Origin: an uncultured Oscillospiraceae bacterium
Lineage (GTDB): Bacteria > Bacillota > Clostridia > Oscillospirales > Oscillospiraceae
Assembly: GCA_910589155.1 (NCBI GenBank)
Contig: CAJURY010000004.1
Location: 29,235-93,234, forward strand
DNA: 64,000 bases
Reading direction: 5' to 3'
Numbering within the stretch: the first letter of the stretch is position 1; each line of letters starts with the position of its first letter. Positions 48,818-59,725 of the stretch are shown one piece after another. The position numbers and the translations under genes are program-made. The notes below the pieces were generated by a model. That model saw nothing but the letters and a program-made list of their open reading frames with translations, was not told where the DNA came from and made no database searches.

Positions 48818-49957
48818 ATGCTGGTCAGTTTGAAAGACGGGGCGAAGCTTGCTGGCGTTTTTCTTGTGGTTTGCTGTGCAGCGCTGATTTGCACCATGTT
48901 TTTGAGCTTCTACTTGGACGTTCTTGCAATCCACAGAGCCATTGTCACAGAAGGGGCGGAATCGTTTTATCAGGCGCAGGTATCTACTGCAAAAGTCGTG
49001 ATCTTTGTCACCGGCGGGTGTCTGCTCGTTACCAGCTTGGTGATGCTCCTGTTTTACATCCGGCATTACATTGACGTCCACAAAAAAGAGCTGGGTATTT
49101 TGAAGGCCATGGGGTGCGGGGCGTGGAAAATCGCCGGGCATTTTTGGGTGTTTGGATGCAGCGTATTTTTCGGCGGGGCTGTGGGGTTCGCCGGGGCGCA
49201 TTTGCTGATCCCACAGTTTTACCGGCTGCAAAACAAGGATCATATTCTGCCGGAAATCGTGTTTCATTTCCGCCCTCTGCTTTTTGTGTATCTGGCGGCG
49301 ATTCCCGCCGCGCTTTTCGCGTTTGGCTCCGTATGCTACGCCCGCCGGAAGCTGCAAAGCTCCGCCCTTTCTCTTTTGCGGGAGCAGGAATTGGCAGTTG
49401 GAAAAAGGCCTCGGCAAGTCGGCAAAAAAAGTAGGATATTTTTAGCGGATTTGCAAAAAAGCACTGTACGAAGCAAAAAAATTCTTGTGTTTTTCGTTTG
49501 GTTTGCGGCGTTTTGCTTCGCCTCCATGACCCAGATGGCCTTTAGCATGAAAGATCTCGCCAGCGAAATGATGGGCGTTATGATTTTGCTCATCGGTATG
49601 CTGCTGGCCTGCACCACGCTTTTGCTGGCCGTTACCACGGTAGTGCGGGGCAATGCCAAAACCATTGCTATGATGCGCGCTTTTGGCTATTCGGACAGAC
49701 AATGCAGCCAGGGACTTTTAGGCGGCTACCGGTGGATTGGGTATTTTGGTTTTCTTCTTGGCACGGCCTATCAATACGGATTGCTGAAGCTCATGGTATA
49801 CGTGGTTTTTCGGGAAATTTCCACGCCGGATTACGGCTTTGACCTGCCAAATTGTCTGCTTTCCTTGGCGGCCTACGCCGTGTTTTATGAAGGGGCGATG
49901 TATGTGTATGCCCGGCGTATGAAAAAGCTATCCGTGAAGGAAATTATGCTTACATAG
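48818..49957 (+). CDS. FtsX-like ABC permease
   Basis: A 379-residue membrane protein with about eight hydrophobic segments in two sets of four: AGVFLVVCCAALICTMFLSF, VVIFVTGGCLLVTSLVMLLF, FWVFGCSVFFGGAVGFAG and LLFVYLAAIPAALFAFG, then ILVFFVWFAAFCFASM, VMILLIGMLLACTTLLLAV, IGYFGFLLGTAYQYGLL and LSLAAYAVFYEG. HKKELGILKAMGCG and AKTIAMMRAFGYSDRQ are the FtsX coupling motifs. No large extracellular domain is present, unlike MacB. The ATG at 48818 is chosen because GGTGACGGT precedes it closely; the frame also extends to 48803. Works with the preceding ATPase. Confidence 0.9.
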   Translation: MLVSLKDGAKLAGVFLVVCCAALICTMFLSFYLDVLAIHRAIVTEGAESFYQAQVSTAKVVIFVTGGCLLVTSLVMLLFYIRHYIDVHKKELGILKAMGCGAWKIAGHFWVFGCSVFFGGAVGFAGAHLLIPQFYRLQNKDHILPEIVFHFRPLLFVYLAAIPAALFAFGSVCYARRKLQSSALSLLREQELAVGKRPRQVGKKSRIFLADLQKSTVRSKKILVFFVWFAAFCFASMTQMAFSMKDLASEMMGVMILLIGMLLACTTLLLAVTTVVRGNAKTIAMMRAFGYSDRQCSQGLLGGYRWIGYFGFLLGTAYQYGLLKLMVYVVFREISTPDYGFDLPNCLLSLAAYAVFYEGAMYVYARRMKKLSVKEIMLT

Positions 49958-50054
49958 CGGGCGGGCAAGCGCCCACGGGCATCGCGTTACGTACGCTGAT
50001 ACTGATTTGACACACCCTTGGGGGACACTCGACAGGAACTGCCCTAAAATGCTG
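49957..50054 (+). repeat. Family B repeat
   Basis: Plus-orientation unit starting at the last base of the permease stop codon: GCGGGCGGGCAAGCGCCCAC, GGGCATCGCGTTACGTACGC, TGACACACCCTTGGGGGACA and CTCGACAGGAACTGCCC. Confidence 0.75.
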
Positions 50055-50056
50055 TC

Positions 50057-50384
50057 GTAGGGGCGGATCTGTGTGTCCGCCCGTTTTTCCCAAAATTCCG
50101 GCGCAATTTCGTTAGAACGCCTGTCATTGCGGAAAGGCGCAGCCGACGTGGCAATCCTTATGGGCTTTCCGCAAAAAGCTGATTTTAGATTGCAACACCC
50201 GTGAAAGTGAACAACCAAACCGAAGCCCAGGGAAGCGGGTTCGGTTTGGAGAGGTGGGGCAACGAAATTCTGTATGTTCCGGCGCTTGCGCCGGAACATA
50301 CGCATTGGAGTTTGCCCCGACGAGGTTCGCAACGACAAATTTGAAACTGCCTTCCGCCGGGCGCACACATAGGTGCGCCCCTAC
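50057..50384 (+). repeat. Family A repeat, full-length copy 3 (328 bp)
   Basis: GTAGGGGCGGATCTGTGTGT to GGTGCGCCCCTAC, same orientation as copy 1. H1 is CCAAACCGAA/TTCGGTTTGG; H2 has the same arms as copy 1 but centre TT instead of AA. Immediately preceded by a family B unit. Confidence 0.85.
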
Positions 50385-50444
50385 GGCGAAAAATGGATTT
50401 TGCCCAAATGGAAGCCCGGCGCAGTCCATTGCGCCGGGTTTCCT

Positions 50445-51959
50445 TTATGTTTTTGCGTCGGAAAGCTGGCGGCTGTTGCTGGTATGGAATACATTGTCAA
50501 GCCCCGGCAGCAAATTGGACACGACGCCTCTGGTGGCGTACACCGCGTAGGTGCGCAGTAGCAGCGGACAAAGCTGGCCGCTGTCCATGACGGCTTTGTG
50601 CAGCTCATAGTAGTTGCCGCTGTTTTCCAGGGCAGCAAGGCATAGTGCATAGGTTGTACTGTTGGCCATGGAGCCGTAATTCGCTGCGCCGCCCTCCTCG
50701 AAGAACGGCGAAAGATCGAAATTGGGCGAAAGGCGAATCTGTCCCAGATACAGGTCAAACTGCCCCTGTTCCAGGGCGGTTTTGTAGCTTTCTCCCGTCC
50801 GGACGTCCACCGTAGCCAGCAGACCGCATTCGTTTAAATCCGCCGCAATTGCCTCTGCGGCCTTGACTCTGGCGGGGTCGTCCCCGTCCACCAGCAAAAT
50901 TGCGGAGGTGTTTTTCAGTCCGGCGTTGGCAAGGGCGTCTGAAAAAATGCCGGGGTCATAGCCGTACTGGGATGCCAGCGTTTCCTCGTAAAAGCTGGAA
51001 GCGGGAGAGGCGGGCAAATAGGCTGCTTCCGCAAAGCCGCTGTAACAGCCAATGAGGCTTTCCCGCTTCACGCCATGGGTTAAGGCGCTGCGCACCGCGC
51101 CGTTGGAGAAAGGCCCCGCCCCGCGATTACAGCCCAAATACAGCAAAATGCCTGTGGCGCAGTCCCAAAGCTCATAGTCGCACCGGAAGGGCACATAGGT
51201 CTTGGCGCTGGGATCGGCGCAGACAAGATCCGTATTGCCGAACTCAAATTCGTTGCGCACCTCGGAAGGCGACGCGGCGGCATTTAGATACAGCGTATCA
51301 AAATCAATGGCGGAAGGATAGTCGCTCCACCAGTTTTGCACCTGCTCCAAACGTAAGGTCTCCCCTCCTGCAATCAGACGATAAGGACCTGTGCCATGGG
51401 GCTGGGATTCTTCCGTCTCGTCGGCTGGGACAATGGGAATGTCTAAAAGCAGGGGCAGATTTTCATATGGGGTATCCAAGGTCAAAACCAGCGTTCCGTC
51501 CTCCTGCGGGGAAATCCCCGCTACGTGCTTCAGCCGGTCGCCGTAAACGGCGCTGTTCCGGGCAGCTCGGAGACTGGCGGCAACGTCGGCGGCAGTCAGG
51601 GCAATCCCGCTGGAAAAGCGGGCGTTTTCCAGGGTGAAGGTATAGGTTTTCAGGTCTTGAGAAACGGAAAAAGTTTTACAAAGCACCGGCTCGGCCTGAT
51701 AGCTGGAGGTAATGGAAAAAAGCCCCTGATACAGAAGAGACATTACCGAGCGGTTAATGAGGGTGGTGCAGCGATAAGGATTGAACCCCGCCATGGGATC
51801 GTAGGCAAGGCCGAAGGTTTCTGCCCGATTCGGGGCGGTTGGCTGCGTCTCGGTAGGCTGCGTCACGTCCGGCTCGGTGGGTGCAGCCGACTTTTGCCCG
51901 CAGGCGGACAACAGTAGAGCAATGCCGAGAAAAATGGATAAAACGCCTGTTTTTTTCAA
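50445..51959 (-). CDS. Family 5 (peptide/nickel type) substrate-binding lipoprotein
   Basis: A roughly 504-residue lipoprotein. The signal peptide KKTGVLSIFLGIALLLSAC ends in the lipobox LSAC; a Pro/Thr linker (PTEPDVTQPTETQPTAP) follows. The mature part has SBP_bac_5 order: FNPYRCTTLINRSVMSLLYQ, LENARFSSGIALTAADVAAS, and later PHGTGPYRLIAGGETLRLEQ and NGAVRSALTHGVKRESLI. The TTG at 51959 sits 6 nt after GAGGG, better spaced than the ATG at 51965. Its start lies within 10 nt of the pgeF stop, so it is co-transcribed with secA-pgeF. No permease or ATPase genes accompany it. Confidence 0.88.
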   Translation of the reverse strand: MKKTGVLSIFLGIALLLSACGQKSAAPTEPDVTQPTETQPTAPNRAETFGLAYDPMAGFNPYRCTTLINRSVMSLLYQGLFSITSSYQAEPVLCKTFSVSQDLKTYTFTLENARFSSGIALTAADVAASLRAARNSAVYGDRLKHVAGISPQEDGTLVLTLDTPYENLPLLLDIPIVPADETEESQPHGTGPYRLIAGGETLRLEQVQNWWSDYPSAIDFDTLYLNAAASPSEVRNEFEFGNTDLVCADPSAKTYVPFRCDYELWDCATGILLYLGCNRGAGPFSNGAVRSALTHGVKRESLIGCYSGFAEAAYLPASPASSFYEETLASQYGYDPGIFSDALANAGLKNTSAILLVDGDDPARVKAAEAIAADLNECGLLATVDVRTGESYKTALEQGQFDLYLGQIRLSPNFDLSPFFEEGGAANYGSMANSTTYALCLAALENSGNYYELHKAVMDSGQLCPLLLRTYAVYATRGVVSNLLPGLDNVFHTSNSRQLSDAKT

Positions 51960-51968
51960 GAACATCCC

Positions 51969-52761
51969 TCATTTCAGCATGATAATTGCCGCCTGAGAAC
52001 CCCGCTCCCCGTGGGTCACGCGATGGGACCAGTATTTTTCCGGCAGGCAGGCGGTGCAGTCTCCGCTTGTGAAAATCTGCGAAACCCCGGCGCGTTCCAG
52101 CCAGATCTTCGCAAGTTTCTTTAAGTCCACATGGTACTTCTCGCCTTTTTGGGTAATTGCGCGGGCAGCCTCTTCTCCCAAGGATTCCAGCATGGCGCGC
52201 GGCACATCCTCGCTTGTTTCAAAGCAGCAGCTTCCAATGCAAGGGCCGATGGCGGCAAAGATGTTTTCCGGCTTGCAGCCGTATTCTCGCTCCATGGCCT
52301 GCACGGTTTTTGCGGGAATCCCCTTGGCCATCCCCCGCCAGCCGGCGTGGCAGCCGCCCACAGCCCGGCGCACCGGGTCATAAAACAGCACAGGGGTGCA
52401 GTCCGCGCTGAAAATTGCCAGGGCAACCCCCGGTTCGTCGGTGACAAGGCCGTCCCGCTCCGGCAAAACCGGGCGAAACAAGCCCTCTCCCCGGTTGCTT
52501 TTTCCCACCCGCTCCACAAGATCCGTATGGGTCTGCCGGGTGAAAACCAAATCCTCCACGGAAAAGCCCAAGGCGTTTCCCAGAATTTCATAGTTTCGCA
52601 GGACATTTTCCCGGCTGTCTCCCCGGTTCAGCCCCAGATTGAGGCTTGCAAGATACCCCTGGCTCACCCCGCCGTAGCGGGTGGTGAAGCAGTGGATTGC
52701 GCCTGCCGGGAAGCCCCGGCAGATCTCATATTCCAAGCTGTCTTTCTTTCTGTCTGCGAAA

Positions 52762-52769
<8 letters not shown>
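51969..52769 (-). CDS. pgeF: PgeF/YlmD/LACC1-family purine nucleoside phosphorylase-like protein
   Basis: A 266-residue cytosolic protein formerly called polyphenol oxidase. The metal/catalytic triad is present: His81 in TRQTHTDL, Cys124 in SADCTPVLFYD and His141 in GCHAGWRG. Family members split purine nucleosides with phosphate or deaminate adenosine, and related proteins edit peptidoglycan precursors. The start overlaps the secA stop by 8 nt, and its stop adjoins the lipoprotein gene, giving a three-gene unit. Confidence 0.92.
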
Positions 52770-55515
<2,746 letters not shown>

Positions 55516-55672
55516 TATAAAAAATCCTTTCTGGATGAAATTGGCGTAACGCCAGATAATTCTATTTTCCTCGATTTTACCATTATAGCATAGCTGTCAA
55601 CAAAAAAACAGATGGAAAAGGAAATATTTCTGTTAGAAAGTGGAAATTTACCGGCGCGCGCAGCAAATTGCC

Positions 55673-55700
55673 GGCGGGCGCTGCATACGCAGCGCCCGCC
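55673..55700. repeat. Hairpin related to family B
   Basis: GGCGGGCGCTGC (55673-55684) and GCAGCGCCCGCC (55689-55700), a 12-bp stem with ATAC loop. It matches the GGGCGCTGCCC hairpin of family B without the rest of the unit. Confidence 0.5.
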
Positions 55701-55765
55701 TCCGCCTGTCTAAGAATGTCATGAGCGCGCAGCCCGCCTACAGGGAAACTGTAATTCGCGGCATC

Positions 55766-55815
55766 GTTAAAACGCTGTAGGACAGCGGTTTGCCTCTGTC
55801 CTACAGCGTTTTAAC
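55766..55815 (-). terminator. 20-bp hairpin, probable terminator of the winged-helix gene
   Basis: GTTAAAACGCTGTAGGACAG (55766-55785) with its exact inverse at 55796-55815 around a 10-nt loop. The core again contains GTAG and CTAC. The right half of the spacer before secA (55515-55670) shows only promoter-like AT-rich sequence. Confidence 0.6.
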
Positions 55816-55866
55816 AAGCGCGCGCCGGGCTTTCGCTTCCCCAACCGCTCCTTGGCGGGCAGGGCG

Positions 55867-56907
55867 TTATTCCACAAAGGAAACGGATTCCAGGTCTTTC
55901 CACAGAGCCGCCGCTTTCGCCTCGATCCCCTTGCGATCCGCCAGGCTGACCGACGCAAAAAGCGTGACTTCCAGCTTCCTGTTTTTCTTTTTCCATTTGC
56001 CCACGATTTGTCCGCGCAGCAGCACCGTGGGCATGACGATTCCCGCCAGATTGAAAACCCTGCGCAAATGCGCCGGCTGCAAAAACAGGCTTTCTTTTTT
56101 CTCATAGCCCAGAAGCAGGGGATCAAAGCCCGCCAGAAACAGGCATTTTGGCATGTGCCCAGAGAAATCCCTGCCGTTTTCGACCCAGTAATAGGCGCGG
56201 CCGTCTAAGACGGCTTCTTGCACCGGCAGCCTTTGCAGCCAGCTTTTGACCGCTTTGGCCGGGGCGTGAAAAAAGTACATCGCGTCGTGGATGGTGGCGG
56301 GACCGTAGTGTTCAAAATACCGCCGCGCCAGAATCAGCCTGGCTTCTTCCTCTGGGACGGGCGTAAAAGGGGGCGTTAGGCAAAATATCTTTTCCTCCCG
56401 CACCGCGTAATGCGCAAGCCCTTTTTCGCATAGCTCCCGTATGCCGCCGCCCCAGGGATGAAACATGCTGTTTTCCTCCGGCTCCGTCATGCCGTTTTCC
56501 CGGCAAAGCGCCTTCAGCTCCTCCCGGGAGCGGGGCTTTTCCCCAAGGGCGCGGAGCATAACCGAGGAAAAATACCCTTGCCGTTCCGGGCTGAGGCTCC
56601 AGTCTGCCCGCTGATTCCACCAGGACGGTCTGTCCCAGCGGTTCTCCCGGTCTGCGCCATGGAGAAACAGGGGCAAATCCTTTTCCGCGAATACATGTAT
56701 GGTTCCCCGAAGGGTCCAGTTTTTCACCAGACCGTCTTGCAGCGCGTCCATCTCCAAATTCTCGCAGCGGATTTTCAGGGCGTGTACGGCGTTGGACAAA
56801 AACTGCGCCTGCAACCCGCAAAGGGTCTGCGCCACGGTGATTTTGTCCGCCGGCTGGAGCAGGTGCTGGTTGGTAAGCCGCCTGATTTTCAGTTCCTCTA
56901 AAGTCAT
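55867..56907 (-). CDS. Winged-helix protein of the HTH_42 / YcaQ-AlkX group
   Basis: A 346-residue protein of the HTH_42 family, made of repeated winged helices. MTLEELKIRRLTNQHLLQPA and TVAQTLCGLQAQFLSNAVHA match the family start; Q33-A34-Q35 is a QxQ motif at the place where DNA-crosslink glycosylases such as YcaQ and AZL carry their catalytic QxD or QxQ. KNWTLRGTIHVFAEKDLPLF is the next conserved block, and VFNLAGIVMPTVLLRGQIVGKWKKK the C-terminal wing. Some members unhook interstrand crosslinks, which protects producers of alkylating antibiotics; others are uncharacterised. AGGAGG lies 6 nt before the ATG. Transcribed alone. Confidence 0.85.
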   Translation of the reverse strand: MTLEELKIRRLTNQHLLQPADKITVAQTLCGLQAQFLSNAVHALKIRCENLEMDALQDGLVKNWTLRGTIHVFAEKDLPLFLHGADRENRWDRPSWWNQRADWSLSPERQGYFSSVMLRALGEKPRSREELKALCRENGMTEPEENSMFHPWGGGIRELCEKGLAHYAVREEKIFCLTPPFTPVPEEEARLILARRYFEHYGPATIHDAMYFFHAPAKAVKSWLQRLPVQEAVLDGRAYYWVENGRDFSGHMPKCLFLAGFDPLLLGYEKKESLFLQPAHLRRVFNLAGIVMPTVLLRGQIVGKWKKKNRKLEVTLFASVSLADRKGIEAKAAALWKDLESVSFVE

Positions 56908-57002
56908 GCCGCGCCTCCTTTTTTCTCAGAGCCTGTATGTATTCTTATAGTATAGCATGGGCTACAGGGCTTTTCCAGAGGAAAAATAACTGCCGGCTCA
57001 GG

Positions 57003-57031
57003 TTGTAAATACCAAAGATTTATGGTATGAT
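57003..57031 (+). promoter_or_regulatory. Promoter of the FemAB-like gene
   Basis: TTGTAA (57003-57008), 17-nt spacer, TATGAT (57026-57031), about 75 bp upstream of the start. Confidence 0.65.
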
Positions 57032-57107
57032 AAAAATAAGTTTCAATTATTTTCAGTCCAGCCTCCGGCGCAGCCGGTGAATTTTTATGATTGCGGAGAT
57101 CTAAAAT

Positions 57108-58196
57108 ATGTACGAATTGATTACAAAGGAAACCCTTGCTGAATATGAGTCCTTTCTTGCGGGGCATCCCAAGGGACATTTCGCCCAGTCCTCCCTCTGG
57201 GGGAAGCAAAAATCCGCCTGGATCTGGCGGGCGGTGGCCGTCCGGGGCGCAGACGGTAAAATCAAAGGTTCCATGGCCTTTTTGATTCGTAAAATGCCCC
57301 TGTTTGGGGCGAGTATGCTGTACGCCTGCCGGGGTCCTGTGTGCGATCTCGACGACCGGGCGACTTTTGCCCAGCTTCTGGAGGGCGCGAAAGCGTTGGC
57401 AAAGCAGTACCATGGCTATGTCATTAAGGTTGATCCCGATGTGCCCTGCCAGAATACCGGGTTTGCGGAAATGATGCAGTCTTTCGGCTTCCGGGTGATG
57501 CAGACCGGCAAGAATTTTGAAGGCGTTCAGCCCAAATTCGTGTTCCGCCTGAACGTGGAGGGGAAAACGGAGGAGGAACTCATGGCCTCTTTTGCCCAGA
57601 AGCACCGCTACAACATCCGCCTTGCCGGGCGCAAGGGTGTGGAAGTGCGCCTTTGCGGGCAGGAAATGGTGCCGGATTTCACCCGTATCATGGTGGAAAC
57701 CGGCGTGCGGGATAATTTTGTCACCCGGAACGAAGCCTATTTTTCCAAAATGCTGGAAAATCTGGGAGAGCACGCCCGGCTGTACATGGCGTTTTATGAG
57801 GGGCAGCCCATTGCGGGCACCCTTGCCATTTGGTTCGGCGACAAGGTGTGGTACCTTTACGGCGCGTCCTCCAACGCCCACCGGAACCTTATGCCCAACT
57901 ATCTGCTCCAGTGGAATATGATCCAGTGGGCGGTGGAAAAGGGCTGTCGGATCTATGACTTCCGGGGGGTTTCCGGAGATCTTTCCGAGGATAATCCCCT
58001 GTACGGCCTGTATAAGTTTAAGAAGGGCTTCAACGGCGATTTTACGGAATTCGTCGGAGAAATGGATTTGATTTTGAACAAGTTTATGTATACCGCCATC
58101 GCCAAGGCCACCAAGGCCTATAAGGGATGGAACATGTTTGTTTATATGCGCAAAAATAAGAAAAAGGAAGAACCGGCGGCCAAGGCGGAAAGCTAA
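57108..58196 (+). CDS. FemAB-family peptidoglycan interpeptide-bridge aminoacyltransferase
   Basis: A 362-residue protein with two GNAT-like folds as in FemX/MurM. The N-terminal half includes HPKGHFAQSSLWGKQKSAW and MLYACRGPVCDLDD; the second fold begins at HRYNIRLAGRKGVEV, the conserved site after which helical substrate contacts follow, and AGTLAIWFGDKVWYLYGASS, YDFRGVSGDLSEDNPLYGLY and KKGFNGDFTEFVGEMDL are typical C-terminal blocks. These cytosolic enzymes transfer amino acids from aminoacyl-tRNA to the lipid II stem peptide. A coiled Lys-rich tail ends the protein. The alanine racemase gene lies 425 bp downstream on the same strand, which fits cell-wall metabolism. Confidence 0.93.
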   Translation: MYELITKETLAEYESFLAGHPKGHFAQSSLWGKQKSAWIWRAVAVRGADGKIKGSMAFLIRKMPLFGASMLYACRGPVCDLDDRATFAQLLEGAKALAKQYHGYVIKVDPDVPCQNTGFAEMMQSFGFRVMQTGKNFEGVQPKFVFRLNVEGKTEEELMASFAQKHRYNIRLAGRKGVEVRLCGQEMVPDFTRIMVETGVRDNFVTRNEAYFSKMLENLGEHARLYMAFYEGQPIAGTLAIWFGDKVWYLYGASSNAHRNLMPNYLLQWNMIQWAVEKGCRIYDFRGVSGDLSEDNPLYGLYKFKKGFNGDFTEFVGEMDLILNKFMYTAIAKATKAYKGWNMFVYMRKNKKKEEPAAKAES

Positions 58197-58200
58197 AGTG

Positions 58201-58300
58201 GGTGGCGCCCACGGGCAACGCGTTACGAACCCCGCTACAGGCTTGACGCACCATTGGGGGTCGCTGGACAAGAATTGCCGCCTAATTTTGCGAGGCACTT
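58201..58300 (+). repeat. Family B repeat
   Basis: GGTGGCGCCCACGGGCAACG, GTTACGAACCCCGCTACAGG, TTGACGCACCATTGGGGGTC and GGACAAGAATTGCCGCC: a plus-orientation unit 4 bp after the FemAB stop. Confidence 0.65.
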
Positions 58301-58311
58301 CCTGCCAAGCC

Positions 58312-58552
58312 GTAGGGGCGCTACCACTTGTGCGCCCACTGGTAGGCAGCTTCAAATTTGCAACTGCAAACTACGTTGCGGCAATGCAGCAAGTTTGTTA
58401 CTGGTGCGGCAATCTAAAAAAGTTACAATACGCAAAATCTTACCAAAAGAATGCCACGCCAGCGTACGCGCTGGCTCGCAATGACAGTTCTAACGAAACT
58501 GCGCCGGAAATATTGCCGGTTGCAACAGGCGGACACGCAGATTCGCCCCTAC
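58312..58552. repeat. Family A repeat, divergent copy (241 bp)
   Basis: GTAGGGGCGCTACCACTTGT to CAGATTCGCCCCTAC with CGCCAGCGTACGCGCTGGC as an internal hairpin in place of H1/H2, and the GCAATGACAGTTCTAACGAA block near the right end. Follows the family B unit. Confidence 0.7.
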
Positions 58553-58620
58553 GGTGGCAATTGTAGCGGCAATCATCCGGCAAAGGCCGGGGGTGAAATA
58601 TAGAAAAGGAGGCGCGCTTC

Positions 58621-59709
58621 ATGAATGCCTATGTTGTAGAGAAGCAGGCGTTGCTGAAAAACATTGAAATTTTGCGAAAAAGAATGGGAAATACCCTGAT
58701 CTGGGGCGTTTTAAAAGGCGACGGCTATGGAATCGGCGCTGTAGAATTGGCGCAGCTTCTGTATGCCCAGGGGATCGACCATTTCGCCGTGTGCGACTTG
58801 CAAGAGGCCAGAGCCCTGCGGGACGCGGGCTTTGACGAGGCCGCCATTTTCATGATGCGCTGCACCGCCGACCCGACTGAAATTGACGAACTGCTGGATC
58901 TGCGGGTGATTCTTTCCGTTGGCTCCGCCGCCGACGCCAAGCGCATTGACGCCCTCGCCGCCCAGCGATCCTGCGTGGCGGAGGCGCATCTGAAAATCGA
59001 CACCGGTATGGGACGTTTTGGTTTTTTGCCTGATGAAACCGGCCAGATGATTTCCGTTTACGCAAACTACAAGCATCTCGCTGTAACCGGGGTATACACC
59101 CATTTTCATTCCGCCCACAACCCCAAGCGCACGGAAGCCCAGTTTGTCCAGTTCCAAAACGCCCTGGAGGTCATTCGCGCCGCCGGCTACGAGCCGGGGA
59201 TGGCGCACTGCTGCAATTCCACCGCCGCCTGGCGGTATGGCGCCATGCGCTGCGACGGCGTGCGTATCGGTTCGGCGCTTCTTGGCCGGGTGGGCTGGGC
59301 GGCGAGAGCCGGGCTGACGCCCATCGGCTACTGCGAGGCATCCATCGAAGCTCTGCGTACCCTCCCTGCCGGGCATACCGTGGGCTATGCCTGCGGCTAT
59401 AAGGCAAAGGAGGATACGCCCATCGCCGTGGTGGGAGTGGGCTGGTGCAACGGATTTGGGGTTGACCGGGGCTTTGACCTCTGGCGACCCAAGGACTGCC
59501 TGCGGGGCGTGGGGCGCTATTTGAAGGCGCTGCTGCAAAAAAAAGCCCTGTATGTGACCATTGGCGGCAAGCCCTGCAAGGTTTTGGGGCATGTGGGCAT
59601 GGTAAATATGGTGGTGGACGTATCCGGCCTGCGGTGCAAGCTGGGCGATCCGGTGGTTGTGCCCATCAATCCAGTGCTGCAAAAGAATCTGGAAATTGTC
59701 TATCGCTGA
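58621..59709 (+). CDS. Alanine racemase-family protein (divergent active site)
   Basis: A 362-residue fold-type III PLP enzyme. The PLP lysine is Lys32 in VLKGDGYGIG, LKIDTGMGRFG and VYTHFHSAHNP match the barrel, and Tyr256 in GHTVGYACGY is at the place of the catalytic Tyr265 of the Geobacillus enzyme. But the GYADG motif is GWCNG (Trp275) and the CMDQ motif is GMVNM, so two substrate-pocket elements differ. It may racemise alanine or another amino acid such as serine, or be a paralogue of a standard Alr elsewhere. AGGAGG precedes the start. Upstream FemAB neighbour supports a cell-wall role. Confidence 0.85.
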   Translation: MNAYVVEKQALLKNIEILRKRMGNTLIWGVLKGDGYGIGAVELAQLLYAQGIDHFAVCDLQEARALRDAGFDEAAIFMMRCTADPTEIDELLDLRVILSVGSAADAKRIDALAAQRSCVAEAHLKIDTGMGRFGFLPDETGQMISVYANYKHLAVTGVYTHFHSAHNPKRTEAQFVQFQNALEVIRAAGYEPGMAHCCNSTAAWRYGAMRCDGVRIGSALLGRVGWAARAGLTPIGYCEASIEALRTLPAGHTVGYACGYKAKEDTPIAVVGVGWCNGFGVDRGFDLWRPKDCLRGVGRYLKALLQKKALYVTIGGKPCKVLGHVGMVNMVVDVSGLRCKLGDPVVVPINPVLQKNLEIVYR

Positions 59710-59725
59710 TGAAATGGAGGCTATT

